From positions 62,001 through 126,000 of the forward strand of contig JARBJD010000102.1 in NCBI GenBank assembly GCA_033064195.1: a stretch of DNA of 64,000 bases. The letters are read 5' to 3'. The stretch is from Blattamonas nauphoetae (lineage: Eukaryota; Preaxostyla; Oxymonadida). The position numbers were made by a program, and so were the translations under genes. Positions 1-15,000 of this stretch are shown here, piece by piece (position 1 is the stretch's first letter; every line of letters begins with the position of its first letter). The notes beneath the pieces are model-generated. The model was given only the letters and a program-made list of their open reading frames with translations. It searched no databases and was not told the DNA's origin.

Positions 1-3000
1 AGACAGTCGAGTAGGTTCTTTGAACGTGGTTCTGAAGTATATCGTCCAACGTCGGCGTAATCGACGAGGAGAGGATAACCCGAGGCTGTTGCCTCGAGAG
101 CATGCTGGAAGAAATCCGTGTCAAGGATACTCGTGAGGACAACAACAGTTTGAGGGCGAAGATACTTCAAGATCGCATCTTCACCAAATCCAAGGGGATC
201 AATCAAAACGATTGGTTGGTTGTTTGGTGCAACTTGCATCAACGGATAGAAGAATAAATGGATTGGGTTGAAACCAAGACCTGCAGACTGAGACTCATAG
301 AATGTTGATGGTCCATGTAGAACATTCCAGATTGAGCGGAGAGGCTGTTCGAGATGAGTATTCACGATGGCCTCACTGAAATCATCATTGTGAACCATGC
401 CATCCTGTGAAATATCAACACAAATCATTTTCCCAGAATTAAGTTCCCTCGACTGTGATTTCAGACTGAGGCAATCCGGAGACCCAGTGCGAAAACTCTT
501 GCCTCGAACAAGCAGGTTTCGTGGAGAAACAGGAGGCCGACGAGAAACGGTTTCAGAGTATTCGGCAAACCCAGCGAACTGCACATTGCTGATCCAGAGT
601 AACCTCTGCCACTTACTCACAACAGAACTCCATTCACTTTGAGGAATCGCCCCATGATAGACTGTGAAGGCCGCTGCTAGTGCGCAATCTCCACGACAAT
701 TCACGATATTCTGTTCACAAACTTCGATCTGGTTCACTGTGATTCTGATGATCCGATCATAGAGGTCCAGAGCATCACTACCAAGGACTGTTTTCTGCAC
801 TTTTGACATAGCAAAATTGAGTGGGAATTGATTTTGAATTTGATGCAGAACAACGATCAACCGGATTCGAAGATTGTCCAGGTTCGTGATTGTCTCCCGA
901 AGTTGAGGTAATTCACTTGCAAGAATATTTTCGACTTGATTCTCGAGCTCAACTTTGTGTGGGACCAGTGTTTGTCGGATTCTGTGATGACAGAGAAGCC
1001 CCCTGAGAAATTCAAAGAGAGAGTCTGTCCGTGGAGAGTCTTGACATTGGTAGTTGGGGTTCCAGAGAGGAGATGCGAGATACGGCTCCAAGAGTTCTAC
1101 CTGTTCTTCCGTGAGCGTGTTTGGTTGATACGTGACGATCTGGTTGATGAAATGTTGATTTGAGATCATGCGATGAATGTGAGTTTCAGAATATTTGATG
1201 ACTTTCACACGCTGTTCTTTTGGCTTTTGAACCGATAATACGACACCAGTTTCTGACATGCCTGATTTCATAGACCCTCTCCGAGCTGGTGGAGGATCAA
1301 AGACTGGAATTCCACGAACGAGTCGTGTTAGTTTCTCTTCTTCATCGAGAATTTGGACAGTCGGAGACGTTGGGCGAGAACGGTCCAATTTTTGTGTTGA
1401 CTGTTGTGATTGTTGCCGTCCAACAAAGTGGACCTCAGTGTTGTTCAGTGGCTTCTGCAAGATGATCAAGAGCATGTCCATGAGGAACCTTATCGGATAC
1501 GGTGGATTCGAATTTTTCTTGATCCATGCCAAATCTCGAACTTTGAGTTGACTAACATGCTGCTGAGCTTCTGCAACAGATACTGTTGATTCTTGTTGGA
1601 GTTCTGAGGCGAGGACATCACGTTGCGTCGAAAAATGATTGGTTTGATCAGCAATCGTCTGTTTCAATGACTTTAGGAGGGCTTGTTGTTCACGTATCTC
1701 TTTCATAATATCGAAAACATTCTTGATGATGGCGGAAAAGGGCTGTGTTTCACTCTTACTGAAACGATATGAAGCGACTCTGCGAAGAAGTTCTGGAGCT
1801 GGCAAAGTGACTGTCATCATGTCGAGGAGAGACCGATAATATCCAACAAGAATTGAACGACGTAGCTCCAATGCTCGCATTCTTTCCTGTACCAATGAAG
1901 AAAATGTCTGAGCGAAGAGGAGGAGGATTGATGGAGACACGATTGGATTACGGAAGAATGCCCAACTTGTCATGGCATTAAGGTATGAATAGTACTGATA
2001 ATTCCGAGCAACAACAAGATGCATGGCTGCGAGATACGAAAGGAACAATGAATCTTCGTCCATTGGTACAGTGTCCAAGAACGACGTGAGAACACCAACG
2101 AGACCAGCGACTGCACTATTCGCTTCCGAGTCGGCAATTTCTTCGAAGATTGGTAGTGCATATGGATGACGTTCATTGCTCATAAGAAACGAGGTCATAG
2201 CCGCTGATACCACCTTTTCGAGAGTTTGTGTTTTTCTGTGGAGCTGGATTTTCTCCACTGGAATTCTCAGAAAAGGTCCTTTTTGGACATTTATCCCTGA
2301 TCCTCCGAGTCCTTCGAATCCGGCTCTTTTCTTCTGTGAAGAGGTCAGTGATGGCCGATGGGTGATAATCGGAGTTTCCAGTGTCACACTCTTTAAGGGT
2401 TGTGACCTCGCAGCTGGAGCAAGTTGGTCTCGAATTTGGTTACGTTCTTCACCAACAATAGATTTTCGCTGTTGACTCTCGCTAATCAGAGAAGGTTTTC
2501 TACTTTTTTTCGGCAAATTCGTGTGTTTTGGCTTCGACTCTGCAGGTGATGAGACCGTGACCAGAGGTGAACGGGCTCTATTTGTGAGATTCCTGTAATC
2601 ATTAGACAACCGTTTACTGAATGAAACTCTTCGGACCGCCATTCCTTGTGCCAGAAGTGGCTTTTTCTTGGGTTGAACACGTTTCATCAGAGATTTGTCG
2701 TTGATGTCTGGTGTTGGTTCTTCACCATCTGCAACTGCAACAGAGTCTATGTGATAACTATCAGTTGGTAAAGGGAATATCGTGTTCTGTGTGGAAGATT
2801 GCGTTGGACTGCGAATGATTGGTCTCTCAAATTGTTTTGGTAAAGCTGTGCTGAAATTTGACCGTTTCCACGATTTGTGGGTAAAGTCTCGAGTTTTTGG
2901 ATGACCAAAACGAGGCAGTTCTTGATTCATTGGGACGGAGCTTCCTCGCATGGCCATCACAAATCGTCTTGTCACCAGACTTGAAGGAAAGAAAACGAAT

Positions 3001-6000
3001 TTGAACCGTTTGGCACAATATGACAAAGGAAGAGGCGGAGGTGTTGGACGTGGAGGAACGTTGGGAAGTAGTTTGACTCGTATCCGGTCTGTGCTTTGAG
3101 TGTGTGTCATGGGGAAGACATTCTCATCGATCAAGTATTTTGCCGAGACCGATGTATCTGTGAATGTTGAACTGAGGTTGTTTGTCAGTTTTAAGAGGGT
3201 GTGATTTTCCTGTGTGCGTACTGTTCTGTCTCGATTCAAGATGTTGTTTTTGAGAAGTCGTTCTTTGGCACTATTCTCAATTTCTCGGAGATTGCGGATG
3301 GATGCCATCAGAAATGAATTCCGCATCAATCGTTTCAAGCCCGAGAAGGAATATGTTTCAATCCGAGTGAATCCGAATGTCGGAAGGATCCATCCAAATG
3401 AATTCAGACCTGGCAAGATAACTTTAACTTCTGACTTCCCTGCGAGTTTTGTTGGAGTTCCAGTCGTGAATACCGTCTCATCAGCTCCTGGATCAAGAAG
3501 AACTCTCGATTGGATGAGAGTGCGTTCAATGTTAGATACCCGTTGTGATACGACTTTATAGATTTCATAGTGCTCGATGAAGAAGAGGAATCGATTCTGC
3601 TTCTTGAATCTCGCCGTGAGCCAATCAACGTTAATAGCTCTTCGAAATCCAGATGTGGTAGCTTCAATCAAAAGCTGTTTCAGTTCATGCTCAGTGTAGA
3701 AGTAATGAAGAGGAACAGTAGATTCTGAGAGGGTGTACAGAACCGATGAGATCCGATGGATGTCCACCTGCTCTCCACTTGGGTTGACAAGGAGAACGGG
3801 GCTATCAGAATTCAAATGCTGATCGAAGTCAGTATGCAATTCATACCCTTTTCTCAATCCATGAATGAGTGTGTATAGATACGTTTGTGGATGTTCGTGG
3901 CCAGGTGTCGATTCAGATGATGAATGGTGGAAGGCTTGGCGTGCCTGAAAGACATCGTCCACTTTAGAGAGCGAGAGCAAGTCAGAGAGGTTGATGTGAG
4001 TAACAACCGGCTTTGGTGAAAAGATCACCTTTTCAATCATCTCCTGAACGAACTTTCGGAATTCAGTCATGGACTCACCAAATCGTAGATGATGTGTCGT
4101 AAATCCAGTCATGGCGGAGAGTTGACCTAAAAATTCAGTTGTATCAAAGTGGGGAGGAGTGATGATGCATCCATCCTTTTTTTGAATAACTGTTGACATC
4201 ATTTCCAGTGGCACTATTGAGAGATCTTTGAACGGATCAAAATCATTTACTGTCATTCGAGTGGTGACTGATGGAGTGTCAGCCGGTTGAGAAGGAGATA
4301 GTTGCTTTCCAGCTTCAACGTAATCATCAATCATCGCACAATTTATGGAATCGGCTAGGTCAAATGAGTGGGTCAACGGGAAACTCGAGATGAGGTTGTC
4401 AACGGTGGCAAATTCCACCTCTTTTCCACTGAGGAGACAACTTCCAAAGTACGAGAGAAGAATCCCGATTGACAATAGGTTGCGACTTCCAACACGATCG
4501 AAGAAGATTTGCTGGCACGTGAGAATCCAGAGCATTACAGTTTTCACAGCAATCACTTCAAACGAAGTGTCAGATCGATATTCTGCAGCAAACTTTTGTA
4601 TCACAGATACACAGTGTGTGAATGTAATTGGGATTCGAGTGAGCTCTGAGAACACAGTGGAAAGTTTCGCCTTGTTTGTGAGAGTACTTGCATCTGTAGG
4701 AACATCAGTGAAGGAGAAAAGACGGTAGATGATCGTTGTCATTGAGGGAATTCGAGTTAGGATAGTTCGAACAGCCGCCTTGTTCTCCGGTGGATATACA
4801 TCTCCGACAAAGTGACCATTTTCATTGATATTCTTCCCAAGTTTCAAGAGATTTTTCATGTGAAGTAATTCCTGTGATGAGAAGACGTTTGTAAGAACTG
4901 ATACAGTTGACAGATAGTGTGGGATATTGACAGTGGAAAGACGAGGCATAGGAATTTCCATGTTCAACTTACCCCTTTGAAAGAGAAGACGATTCAGAAT
5001 CGTGTCCAACATGACTTGTTCAGAAAACATCGTTGGTTCAGGAAATGAAACGAGAGCAAAATTTCGAAGAATTCTCGGAGGAATCCAAAGTGCTCCAGTG
5101 AGTGGGGCAGTGATTGCGATTCGGAGTCCATCTCCTTTGGTCGTTTTGTTGATCGTATTATCATTGTAATTCGAGTCCTGGACAAGAGAGCGAGCAAAAC
5201 TCAATGTTTGCAGCGAAAACGGTGGGAAAAATTGGAGGATCACAGACGTTGTGACCGAATGAGGTTCATGTTGCGAGTAAGTACGTTTTCGTGACTTATT
5301 GAAGGCTGTATCCAAATCCATATCAGATGTATTCGGTCCGGTTGATGTGAGAAGATCTTGAGAAGCGGTTTTGTTGGATTTGGTGATTTGGTTGATAACA
5401 TTGGAGAGAATTGCAGGTGTGATATTGGGGAAAATAGGACAAATATGTGTTGTGACTGTTTCATCATTTGGGATGGGCAATGAAAGAGGAGTGCTTAGGA
5501 GTGAGAAGGGAATCCGTTTTAGAGGAGAAATGTCGTTCAGAGCAAAAATAACTGAGTGGCGTTCTTGTTGGAATAGAGCAGATGTGTGGAACACCGCATA
5601 TTCTTGTTGAAAAGGTATGGAGTGAAGATTTCGCGGGTTATTTGGATCCTTGTCCCCGTCTCTCTGTTTTGGTGAATGTTTCGGAGATCTGGAGGATGTA
5701 GCGCCTGAACGAGTGACTGGTGAAAAGTAAGGGGTGGACGAAGTGTGATGAAGCTTTGGATGAACTTCTGGTGTTTGATTGGACCCATAAGAATGAGCGA
5801 GTTCCCACCTCCCCGTCGTCAGATCAACGATGTAATCCGCCAATGTTTCGTGAGAACGAGCTTCTTCTCCCAAAAATTGCTGTGTTTTGGACAAATCCTT
5901 TTCGATGAGGCTTTGCGGAATAGATTCCTGATAAAGGGTGCTTGTTTTCGGACCAGTTCCAAGAGTGTTGGTGAAGAATTTGGAAAACTCAAGGAGAAAT

Positions 6001-9000
6001 GAATGCTGTGAAAAAGCAGCTCCGCCTAATCCCCAAAATATGGAGTACGTTGCAATATTGCGAATGACAGAGACTGGATCGAGTGAGGACTGGTGCGAAC
6101 CCGAGAGAGGGTTTCGGACTCGAGAAGCGTTGCCATTGAGGAGAGATTCTTTCGGAAACGGGCGTGGCTTTTGGTTGGTGTTCTGGTCAGGATGAGTTTG
6201 AGGTAAGACTCCAGTAAGAAGCATCGGGAGGAGGTGGCGAAGATGTGCTTTGTGAAGGACGAGAACGTTATTGACGAAGGATCTGGACAAGTTTTCGAAG
6301 AAACTTGAAGTCCGTCCAAATGCATTGGAAAGTTTGGACTGATCTGTAGTCGTGGGTTGGGTGCTATCGTTTTTGCTCTGTTTCTGATGATTAGATTGGT
6401 TGTTGAAGTACAGGCGCACAAAGTGTCCAGCCTCATTCATCCAAGTTGTCAGGAGGCCTGCGCTGAACATGATGTGCTTGTAGATGTTTGAGTGAACTTC
6501 ATCTTTCATCCAATTCTCTGATAAGAAAGGATTGTTGAGGATGTACTGTGTCACCAGTTCGGTGTAGATATACTCGAAAATGACATGTGAGGACGAACTG
6601 AAGACCGACACTTCTTTGAAGAAGATATTTCTGTGATGGGACGCAAATATCGACGGCGGAATCGACACAACTGACAGATTTGCAGAGAAATCGGACGGAA
6701 AATTGTCGATTGAAACGGCTTCAAAGATGATTTTGATATGTGGCCCGAAGAAAAGACGAGACATGTTCGGCATGAGCATGGATTGTGATTGAGCGATTGA
6801 CTCGTTCAGCTCTTGCAGGATGTCTGTATCCGCAACAGATTGTTCGAGAGTCCGGAGAGCCTGTCTTCTCCTCTGAAGGGTGACTGTGAGTGTATCCACA
6901 ATGCTCATTTGATGAGCAGAAAACTGCCCATGTTTGGTGAGTTTGTGCGTTCGTCGTTGGATTTCTGCCTCAAGACGTTGCGTCATTGGATACATCTTTC
7001 GACTTCGATGAGTACTCTTTCGGCGAAAATGTTTCGGCTTTTTGATGATGGCTTCTTTCCTCTTTTTTTCTTTCAGTTCTTCAATTTTTGCAGTTGATAT
7101 GGTGCGTAGTCGTTGTCGAGTTGGATAGAGACCCCAGAGTGTCTTAGTGAATACTTTCATCGATGGCGAAAGTGGTGGATGCTTGACATTGGGTTCGTGC
7201 AGAATTAAATCGACGACCTCTGCGCGGTTTGTAAGCGTTGATGTGTACGGATCATTGTACACAATTCCAGTTCGTTCAAGGAGGGCCTGTTCTTCGGAGC
7301 TTCGAAGTGAAACTCTTCGGAGATACTCTGTCTCGAGAGTGGTCTGATATCTGTTGTTATGATGGAACAAGGAGTAGAATTGCGTCACCCAGTTCCCTCC
7401 AGGATCATTCACAGCTGGGGTGAGTTCTGACACCGTCTTTTTCCCGTAGAATCCTCTGGTGACATCCGGACAGGTGTCGGACAACCCAGTTGGGGATTTC
7501 CGAGTAAAGGCTCCCAAATCAATCACAAGGAACACTTCTTCTTTTTTGGAATCACGAGAAATTGATGCGTCGCTCATGATCTTGTGAAGGACCCCTTCTC
7601 GCCAATGAGCTGGTGTATTATCTGCGGCGACAGGCATTGAGAAGATCGGAGGATCAACATACTGAAGACCATTGTGTTGTGGATCAGTCGAAGTTTGTAT
7701 CTGAGGACCAATTGTTTCCGTGGTCTCGGTGAGCTCTGCAACTTTGTCTGTCTTTCCAAAAGAGCCAAGGAGTTCTGAACCTTCCATTGACGTAGCATTC
7801 AACCGGACCACTCGAGTCGGGTGTCCAGACCATGTCTGAGCGACTGCGAGAAGGTCAATAATTGTTGTTTTCCCACTTCCAGGAGGCCCAAGGACTGCAA
7901 CAGGATCGACCTGAGGAAGAGAACCGTCCGAAACAGGAGACGTCCAAAGGGGATTTCTGAGAAGTTTGTGGAGTTCGAGAACACACGAGACAATCCCAGT
8001 GACTTGTTCCTGTTGAGTTTTATCGAGTGACGTTTCTGAAGGAAGTTGAAGATCGTTGACATTGTCATGTTTGTTTCCAATGCCCAATCTGTTTGATTTC
8101 GGACCCCATTTTGCTTCCTCATTTCTCCCTGGTTGTGGATTGTTGAAAACTGAGTGAGATTGATCCGTTGGTGCGACTAATCTCGACAAGTTCGTTAAAG
8201 ATGGTGTTGGACGGAGAGAGCCAACATGGGGGACCTTCGTCCAAGCTGAGTGCGCATTGCTGCTGAATGAAACAACAGAGCCAAAGGAAGATTCTGATGG
8301 GAATCCGATCGAAGGAGTATCGTCTGATGACTCAGAATCCCGTGAAGAGACAGAATTTTCTGCCCAGTCGTTTTCGAAGGCTACACGAATTGCGAGAGAA
8401 AAGCGTTCATCTCGTGAGTAAGTTGACGGGTATTCCACTTGCAGTGCATTCATGAGTCGATGGAGTGAGTTGTGCATCAAAGTCGACTGTGTCGAATGGA
8501 CGGAGCTTGCCAGCTGATGTGTGAAGGTGATGGGGGCGGTTGCGATATGCGTAACAATCTTTTGGAGAGAGCTAAGAAAGGCCGATTCTTCAGGGAACAG
8601 GTGTTTACTGTGCTCCTTTTTCACTTCTTCCATAGATGTGGGTACTCCAGTCAGAAAGATATTTGGGGAAAACGAAAAAATGGAGTGGACAATTGACCAC
8701 GGAAACTCTGGGAACAATTTTCGAAAAATGACAACAGCTGAAACAGCATCTCCTGCCAAAAATGTGTGCCTAACATACTCTCCAAGACACAATGACATCG
8801 AGAGGCATTCGATCAGGAAGAGTAGTTTCTCTTTCTTGTGAGCGTGATCAAAGACTCGGACATCGACAGAATTGACTTCGATTGGAGGGATGCCGTCATC
8901 ATCAATTGTGAAGGTTAACGACTTTTTCAGAGAAGTCATCACATCATCTTCGGCTGAAAGCCAATGAAGGAGAGGACTTGAATACACGCCGTTCGTTTTG

Positions 9001-12000
9001 AAAGCAGTCTGGAGAAGAGGTCGAAGGTACCGATCGAGAGCAAGGAGGGAGTAAGCAGACGAGTAGATACTCATTGTGTAGATCAGTCCCGAGACGTTGG
9101 AGTAATTCTGCTTTGTGACGTTTTGATACATCGTAAAAAATGTAATAATTCTGTTGGAAAGGAGAGACGAGTACTTGTATCCACTCAGGACGAGATGAGA
9201 GAACAATATTGTCTCGTCATCAGACTTGTAGAGAACAATCGGGCGATATTGCTGGCGAATTGTGTCCGCAATGCTCGGTTTGTGTACGTTCAACTGAAGC
9301 GTGCAAAAGAGGTGAAACCCAGGTGAAATAATGGTTGTAACTCCGTTGACTAGATGGATATGTGTTTGAGCATTTTGACATCCTTCGGCAACTGCACCGA
9401 TGATTGTTCGAATGGACATGTTGATGTTCTCGTCAAGAATGTTCACATTCTCGATGACGCCCCAAATACCATGACCGATCACACCATGAAGGAAGGGAAT
9501 GATGGTATGAGCCATATCTATTGATTCATTGGCAGTTAGAACCGCAATAGTATGCCCGCAAAGATACCCAAGTTCGACAATTCGGTCCCGAACCGTGTGA
9601 AGGGATTCGCTTTCAAGAAATGTCATTCCCACTGCCTGGATAAAGTCTCCCTCTTGAACCGGTTGGGGATTTACGAGCTGTGTTGTCCAGGAGTCAAAAG
9701 AGGGAGGGAGAGTCGAAGAAAGATTACGGGCAATTTGAGACCAAAATTTACTGATTCTCTCAACACGTGAAACCAAGCCTGCTGATTGAGATCCAACCCT
9801 GATTTGATCGATTGCTCCCCAGGATTGGAGGGTTTGTCCCATGAACGGAATGTACTCCGCTTGATATGGGATGAAGCTGTCTCCAAATTGAACGGCAATT
9901 TTGGGAAGGAGATGTGCCGGAAATTGTTCGAATGTGAACGAAGTCATGGACGTTTCAAGTGTGTGATCAATACGAGATTCGCTAAGTTCTGATTCAGACG
10001 CATGAGAAGATGCAGCGCGGATGGAAAACTGTGAATTATGTGGAAGGATGCGTGATAAAAATGAATCGGTGATTCGTCGATTCACTGCATTATTTGGGAT
10101 AAATGCTCGTGGGAGTTCTGTCGCCGTTCCCATGAGGTTGGCTAAGACGGTCGTATTCCGCTGCCTCAGAATTGAGATATAAGTGTTGATGAATGATAAG
10201 GCATTCAGATGGGCAAGGAGTGTTGTCTCAATTTTCATTCTTCTCAGAAGTGATGGAGATTGAGAAAGATATTCCTGATGATGTGTCAAGAGCATGGTGA
10301 CGGCATTCTGCAAACGAAGTGCAGTTTGGAGAAGATATGCTCGATTATTTCTTTCCATCTTCGGTTTCGTTCCACGAGCACCAAAATAATGCTCAGAATC
10401 TGGATTTAACTGCTGTATGAAATAGTTGAGATGTGTCGTACATGCCAAGTAGATTGCTTGGTCGAGAGATTCATCGATGAAGACAATGTGATCTCGAATT
10501 GTGGGAACAGAGAAAATCTTAAACCTGGATGAATAGAGGAGAGATTCCACATAGCCCTGGAGTGTGCGATGAACTTCGTGCTCTGGACGTCGGAGAAGAG
10601 ATTGTGATGAGTCCGGTGAGATACCTCCCTGAGACTGATGAAGCATTTTGATTGTACGTGACGTAAGCACATCATCTTCTGAATGTGTCTGTGTCGATAA
10701 ACCAAGTCGTGCTGATGATTCAGTCCTTGCATTTCGAAGAATTGAAAAAAGTTTTGAATTCAATTGCGTATTTCTGGTTGGGCGAGGACTGGTGACGTCA
10801 GAGGTGTTGGATGAGATTGACTTTGTGTCGGTGCTGTCAGAATCCAAGTCTTGATCGAAGAATTGCATCGGAGACCCATCTTCCGAATCGTTTTCATTCA
10901 TTCCATCAAACGTGCGTTTAGTATTCACTGCGCTGGAAAAAAAGTGAAAGCTGCGGATATTAGCTTCAATCATCCCATGCATCACGGCATGCTTGATGGC
11001 CTTCTCAAATTGAGTCAAAAAAACGACGTGGTCGCTTCCAGGCACGAACACGATGGGCTTCAGAAACGTGACTTTTTCGTGGAGTTTTCCGATAATCCCA
11101 AATATTTTGACAATTCGAAAGTTGGACCTGGGAGTCTCCGCAACGACGGAGCTCTTTGGTGGTCGAACATATTCCCGCGGAGATGGGGAGTCCCTCTTTG
11201 GTGAGGATGAGCGCGGACGTAGGCGAGTGTTTGTGAGTCGGGAGGACACAGACATTCGTCGTCGAACGACAGGTCTAATGACAGGACCTGCCTCGACGTT
11301 GCGATGTTTCACGGAGTCATGTGATTCTTGTTTGATCGGTGGTGTTGGAATGTCTGGTGCAGCTTCACGATCAACTGGTCCAAGCCATCCGGACAATGAA
11401 AATCGGCGATGCTTCCGTCGTCTTGAGTTATGACTCATTGAACTTGAGACTGTCAGACTTGAGCCTGAGAATTCCGAATGAGTTGTCTCTGCCTGAGAAG
11501 TGAATCGGAAAGGAAGGACGTTGTCGCTATCGCTAGACAACGATGAGGGGATAGATTCGGCTTGAGATTGACCAGACGATTCAGCTGTTGTGTAAACAGA
11601 TGGACCACTCTGATCATCTTCGGTTAGAAAGTCGCGAAACGAAGGATAGAGCTTATGGAGGATTGGCAGGAGATCATGGGTTGTGTTTGCGAGGGAAAGA
11701 GCGGCTGAAATTTCGTCGATTGGGAGAAGATATAAAAGTGGGAATGTGTCTGCTTTTCTGTGAAGGTATGTCCATGTTCTTTCCTTGCACTGCTTCAGCT
11801 GAGTAGAGAGCCTGCCCAGGACATGGGATATGAATTCGCCTGCTCGAAAGGTATTGTATGGTCTGGGGTCATCACGTATTGTGACGATGACACGTGCCCA
11901 ATCACCTGTCACATGAATAAACATTCTGTGTTCATCTGGAAGGTCAGCAGCAACAGAATGAGATCCAAAAAGATTTCGGAGTGTCACCCAAACAGATTGA

Positions 12001-15000
12001 GCCTCCTGAAAGAGGAGGAGGTTTTGTGGGAGGTCAGTGAGGTTTTGTCTGAAAACGTTGAATGATTCGAGAAATGGCCCGATGTCGTGGTTGTACGAGA
12101 GTGACTCAAGTTCCGTGAGAGAATTGTTCGCAGTTGTGATAATTCTCTTGATGGAGTTCTCTGAAATAAGAAGCGAATCGCCAGACATCTGAGAAACGAG
12201 TTTTGTCCCATCGAAAGTAGATTGGTTGAGGAGAGCGGCTAACTGGTCGCTGTCGTTTGATTGGTGGCCTTCAAAGTCCAGTTTAATTTTGGTGGTCCAT
12301 TGCTCTTTCAATTGATTGAGTTCGGCTTCTATCTTGCTTTCATTGAATGCCGAGATTGATAACTTTCGACATTCTGGTTCGAAGAGTTCTATTTCTGAGT
12401 CAAAAAGTTCGCCAAAAGTTGGAGAGGCAGTTGGGTCGTTTGGACAATCGACGAGGCATTGTTTCAGGAGGGCTTTTCCTGTTTTTGTTGCCAGTTCTTC
12501 CCAATGACGTCGCTTCATGTGTCGAGGATCGATGTCACAGATAAAGAGAGGCTTTTTAATCGCGTCGAGGTCGTTTTCCATTCTCTTTTCGATCGGATGC
12601 GATTCCGTCGATGTGATTGGAGTCTTTTCAGCAAGTTCTCGAACTTCTTGGAGTCTTTGAACAAATTTGAGTCGAATCATGGAAATATGATCAAGTTGAG
12701 CCGTGAGAAGACGAGAGGCGCGAAGTTCGTCGACCCATTCCAAGTAGTCCTGGTACAACCTGAACAATCGAGACAGATAGCCAATTCTGTTTGCCATCGG
12801 CTTCAGTTCTTGAATTTTTGTTGGGGGTTGCTTAAAGAGGATTTCTTCCTGATTGAGCTCGGCGAGCCTTTGTTGCTTTTCAGAAAGATGGAGATGAACC
12901 GTATCGACAGCTGCTGTTTTCTGATTGATTGACAGCATCGGAAGAGAAGTGTCGATATCTTCTTCAAGCTTCAACTCTTCAAGATTGGCAATGTAAAGCT
13001 GAATTTCAAAATGGAGACTGATGTTTCGTCTCTGAAGTTGCGAAGAGAGAGTGTGTTGCTTATCGGTCGACCAGTTTGCGAACGATTTTCTAAAACTGTT
13101 CAATGTCTGGAATATCTTCACTCCCTGTCTGAGTTTGGGTTCGATGTTTTCTTTCGGATGAATCCCGAAGTGATGAAAAACATCCAACCCTGACCGGATG
13201 GCTGCGAAGTATGCGTCATGATTGACGTGATCCTGAAAATGCTGAAAGATGAGATTGATTTGGTGGAAGCGATCAATAGAATTCACATTTGAAACTTGGT
13301 TCATGACCTCTTCTGCCACTCGAGAACCTATATGCTCGCCACTGATAATTTCTGTTTCATCGTGTCCTCCACGTGTTCGAAGATGCATCATCAACTCAGA
13401 TTGGGTGGACATCAGCGAAGAATTGACAATCGAGAGGAGATGGAGGATATCCTGTTCGAGACCGATGAATTGCTGTTCTTTGAAAGATTGAAGAAGCGAG
13501 AGAAGTAAGGGAATAATTCTATCCGTGAAAGAGAGTCGAAGTGATTGAGTCATTTGAAGAGGAACAAGTGCTTCAACAAGAAGAGTAATGAGCTGTTCGG
13601 GAGGGGCTGCTGAAACAACGAGTTCCTTGGAGGTCAAAAAAGATGGATCAGAAGATTCTCCTGATCCCCATTCTTTCTGAAGTTGGTTGTAGGCAGAGTC
13701 AAGTGCAATGATCCACCGATGAATTCGATCGATTGAGCGTGCAAGATAAGTCATGCGGAGTGACGTTGTGAGGCGGATGAAAGCTTTCTCATGAAGTGTT
13801 TTGTGGACAGAGTTGATGTGATTAGTAGCTGTGACAAGAGAAACAAATGATTCGTTACATATTTCGCACTGAAATGGAATTGGGTCAGGGAAAAAAGTGG
13901 CTGCAGGGGAAGTTGGTTGAGGAAGGAGGACTGGTTCCACGATCACGTTCGTATAGTGAGGGAATCCAACTAGATGAACAATATGAGCTCTGTTCAGCAT
14001 GTTCTTTCGAACCCCAAGCTTGCTTCGAACAGAAAGAATCTTCTTTCTTTTTCTGTTGTGTGCGGTAAAGCTGCTGGGCGAATGAGACGATTGTTGACCC
14101 TTCGTCAAGTGTGTGAGGATTGACGTAAATGATGACATCGACTGAATCTCCGAAGCTTTCCTACTCGTGTTTCGCTCAGTCTCCGCGAATGATGTCTCCT
14201 CGTCCTCAACACCCTCTTCAGTCTCTTCAAGAAGCAAACGAATATCTTTGCGGAGGAACATGTCGAGTACATGTGAAGAGTACATGTTGATGTTATGAGG
14301 AGAGCGGAGTGTGTCTGTCAGGACCTGAACGAAAGTGTTATCGAGTGCATCTGAGGCCGGAGAAAAAGAGGAAGGAATATAAAACGTGGGGAAATCACGT
14401 GGGAAGGCAGGGAGCCACGATGATTGTCGGAGATCCTCGATGTACTTCTCCTGAGGAAAGAGGAGAAAATTGAGGAAAAAGAGTCGATTCCGTAGAGGGA
14501 TGTTGATATCACCAATTGTGAGAAAGGCTGTGCATGAAATTAGGGCTTCTCGAAGCAGTACTCCAGATCGATTCAGCTCTTCCCAGACTGACCTGTCTCG
14601 TTCTTGATGGAGGGAGAACCCTTCGGTGTGGTGGAAAGTGGCTAGTGACTCCTTCCGAACCATCTGAATATCATCCTCAAGAAATCCTTCTGCTTGGCTG
14701 ATGAGACTTTGTTTGAAGACCTCCAGATCAAGCAGTTCGGTGAAATCCTTCATGTGGGTTTTGATAACGTCCTCTTCATTGAGAATGTCGGCGAGTGAGA
14801 CTGTCTCTGAGAAATGTCCGCTGGAATCGACGAGGTTGACAGAGAGTTCCTTGACACTTTGAAGAGAAGTGAAGAAGAGACGGATGACTCTTGTCAGAGC
14901 ATCCTGAATCTCTCGTAGTGACGGGCTGAGTGCGAGTTTTCCTTTCGTCAGAACGACAGAGACATGAATTGGTGTGATGCCGAATTGTTCGTCTTCACTC

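Noticed and set aside
10406-10732. Short open frames on both strands through 1-16,600 as independent genes
   Set aside because: All overlap the single continuous dynein-like frame, which alone shows family similarity along its length.
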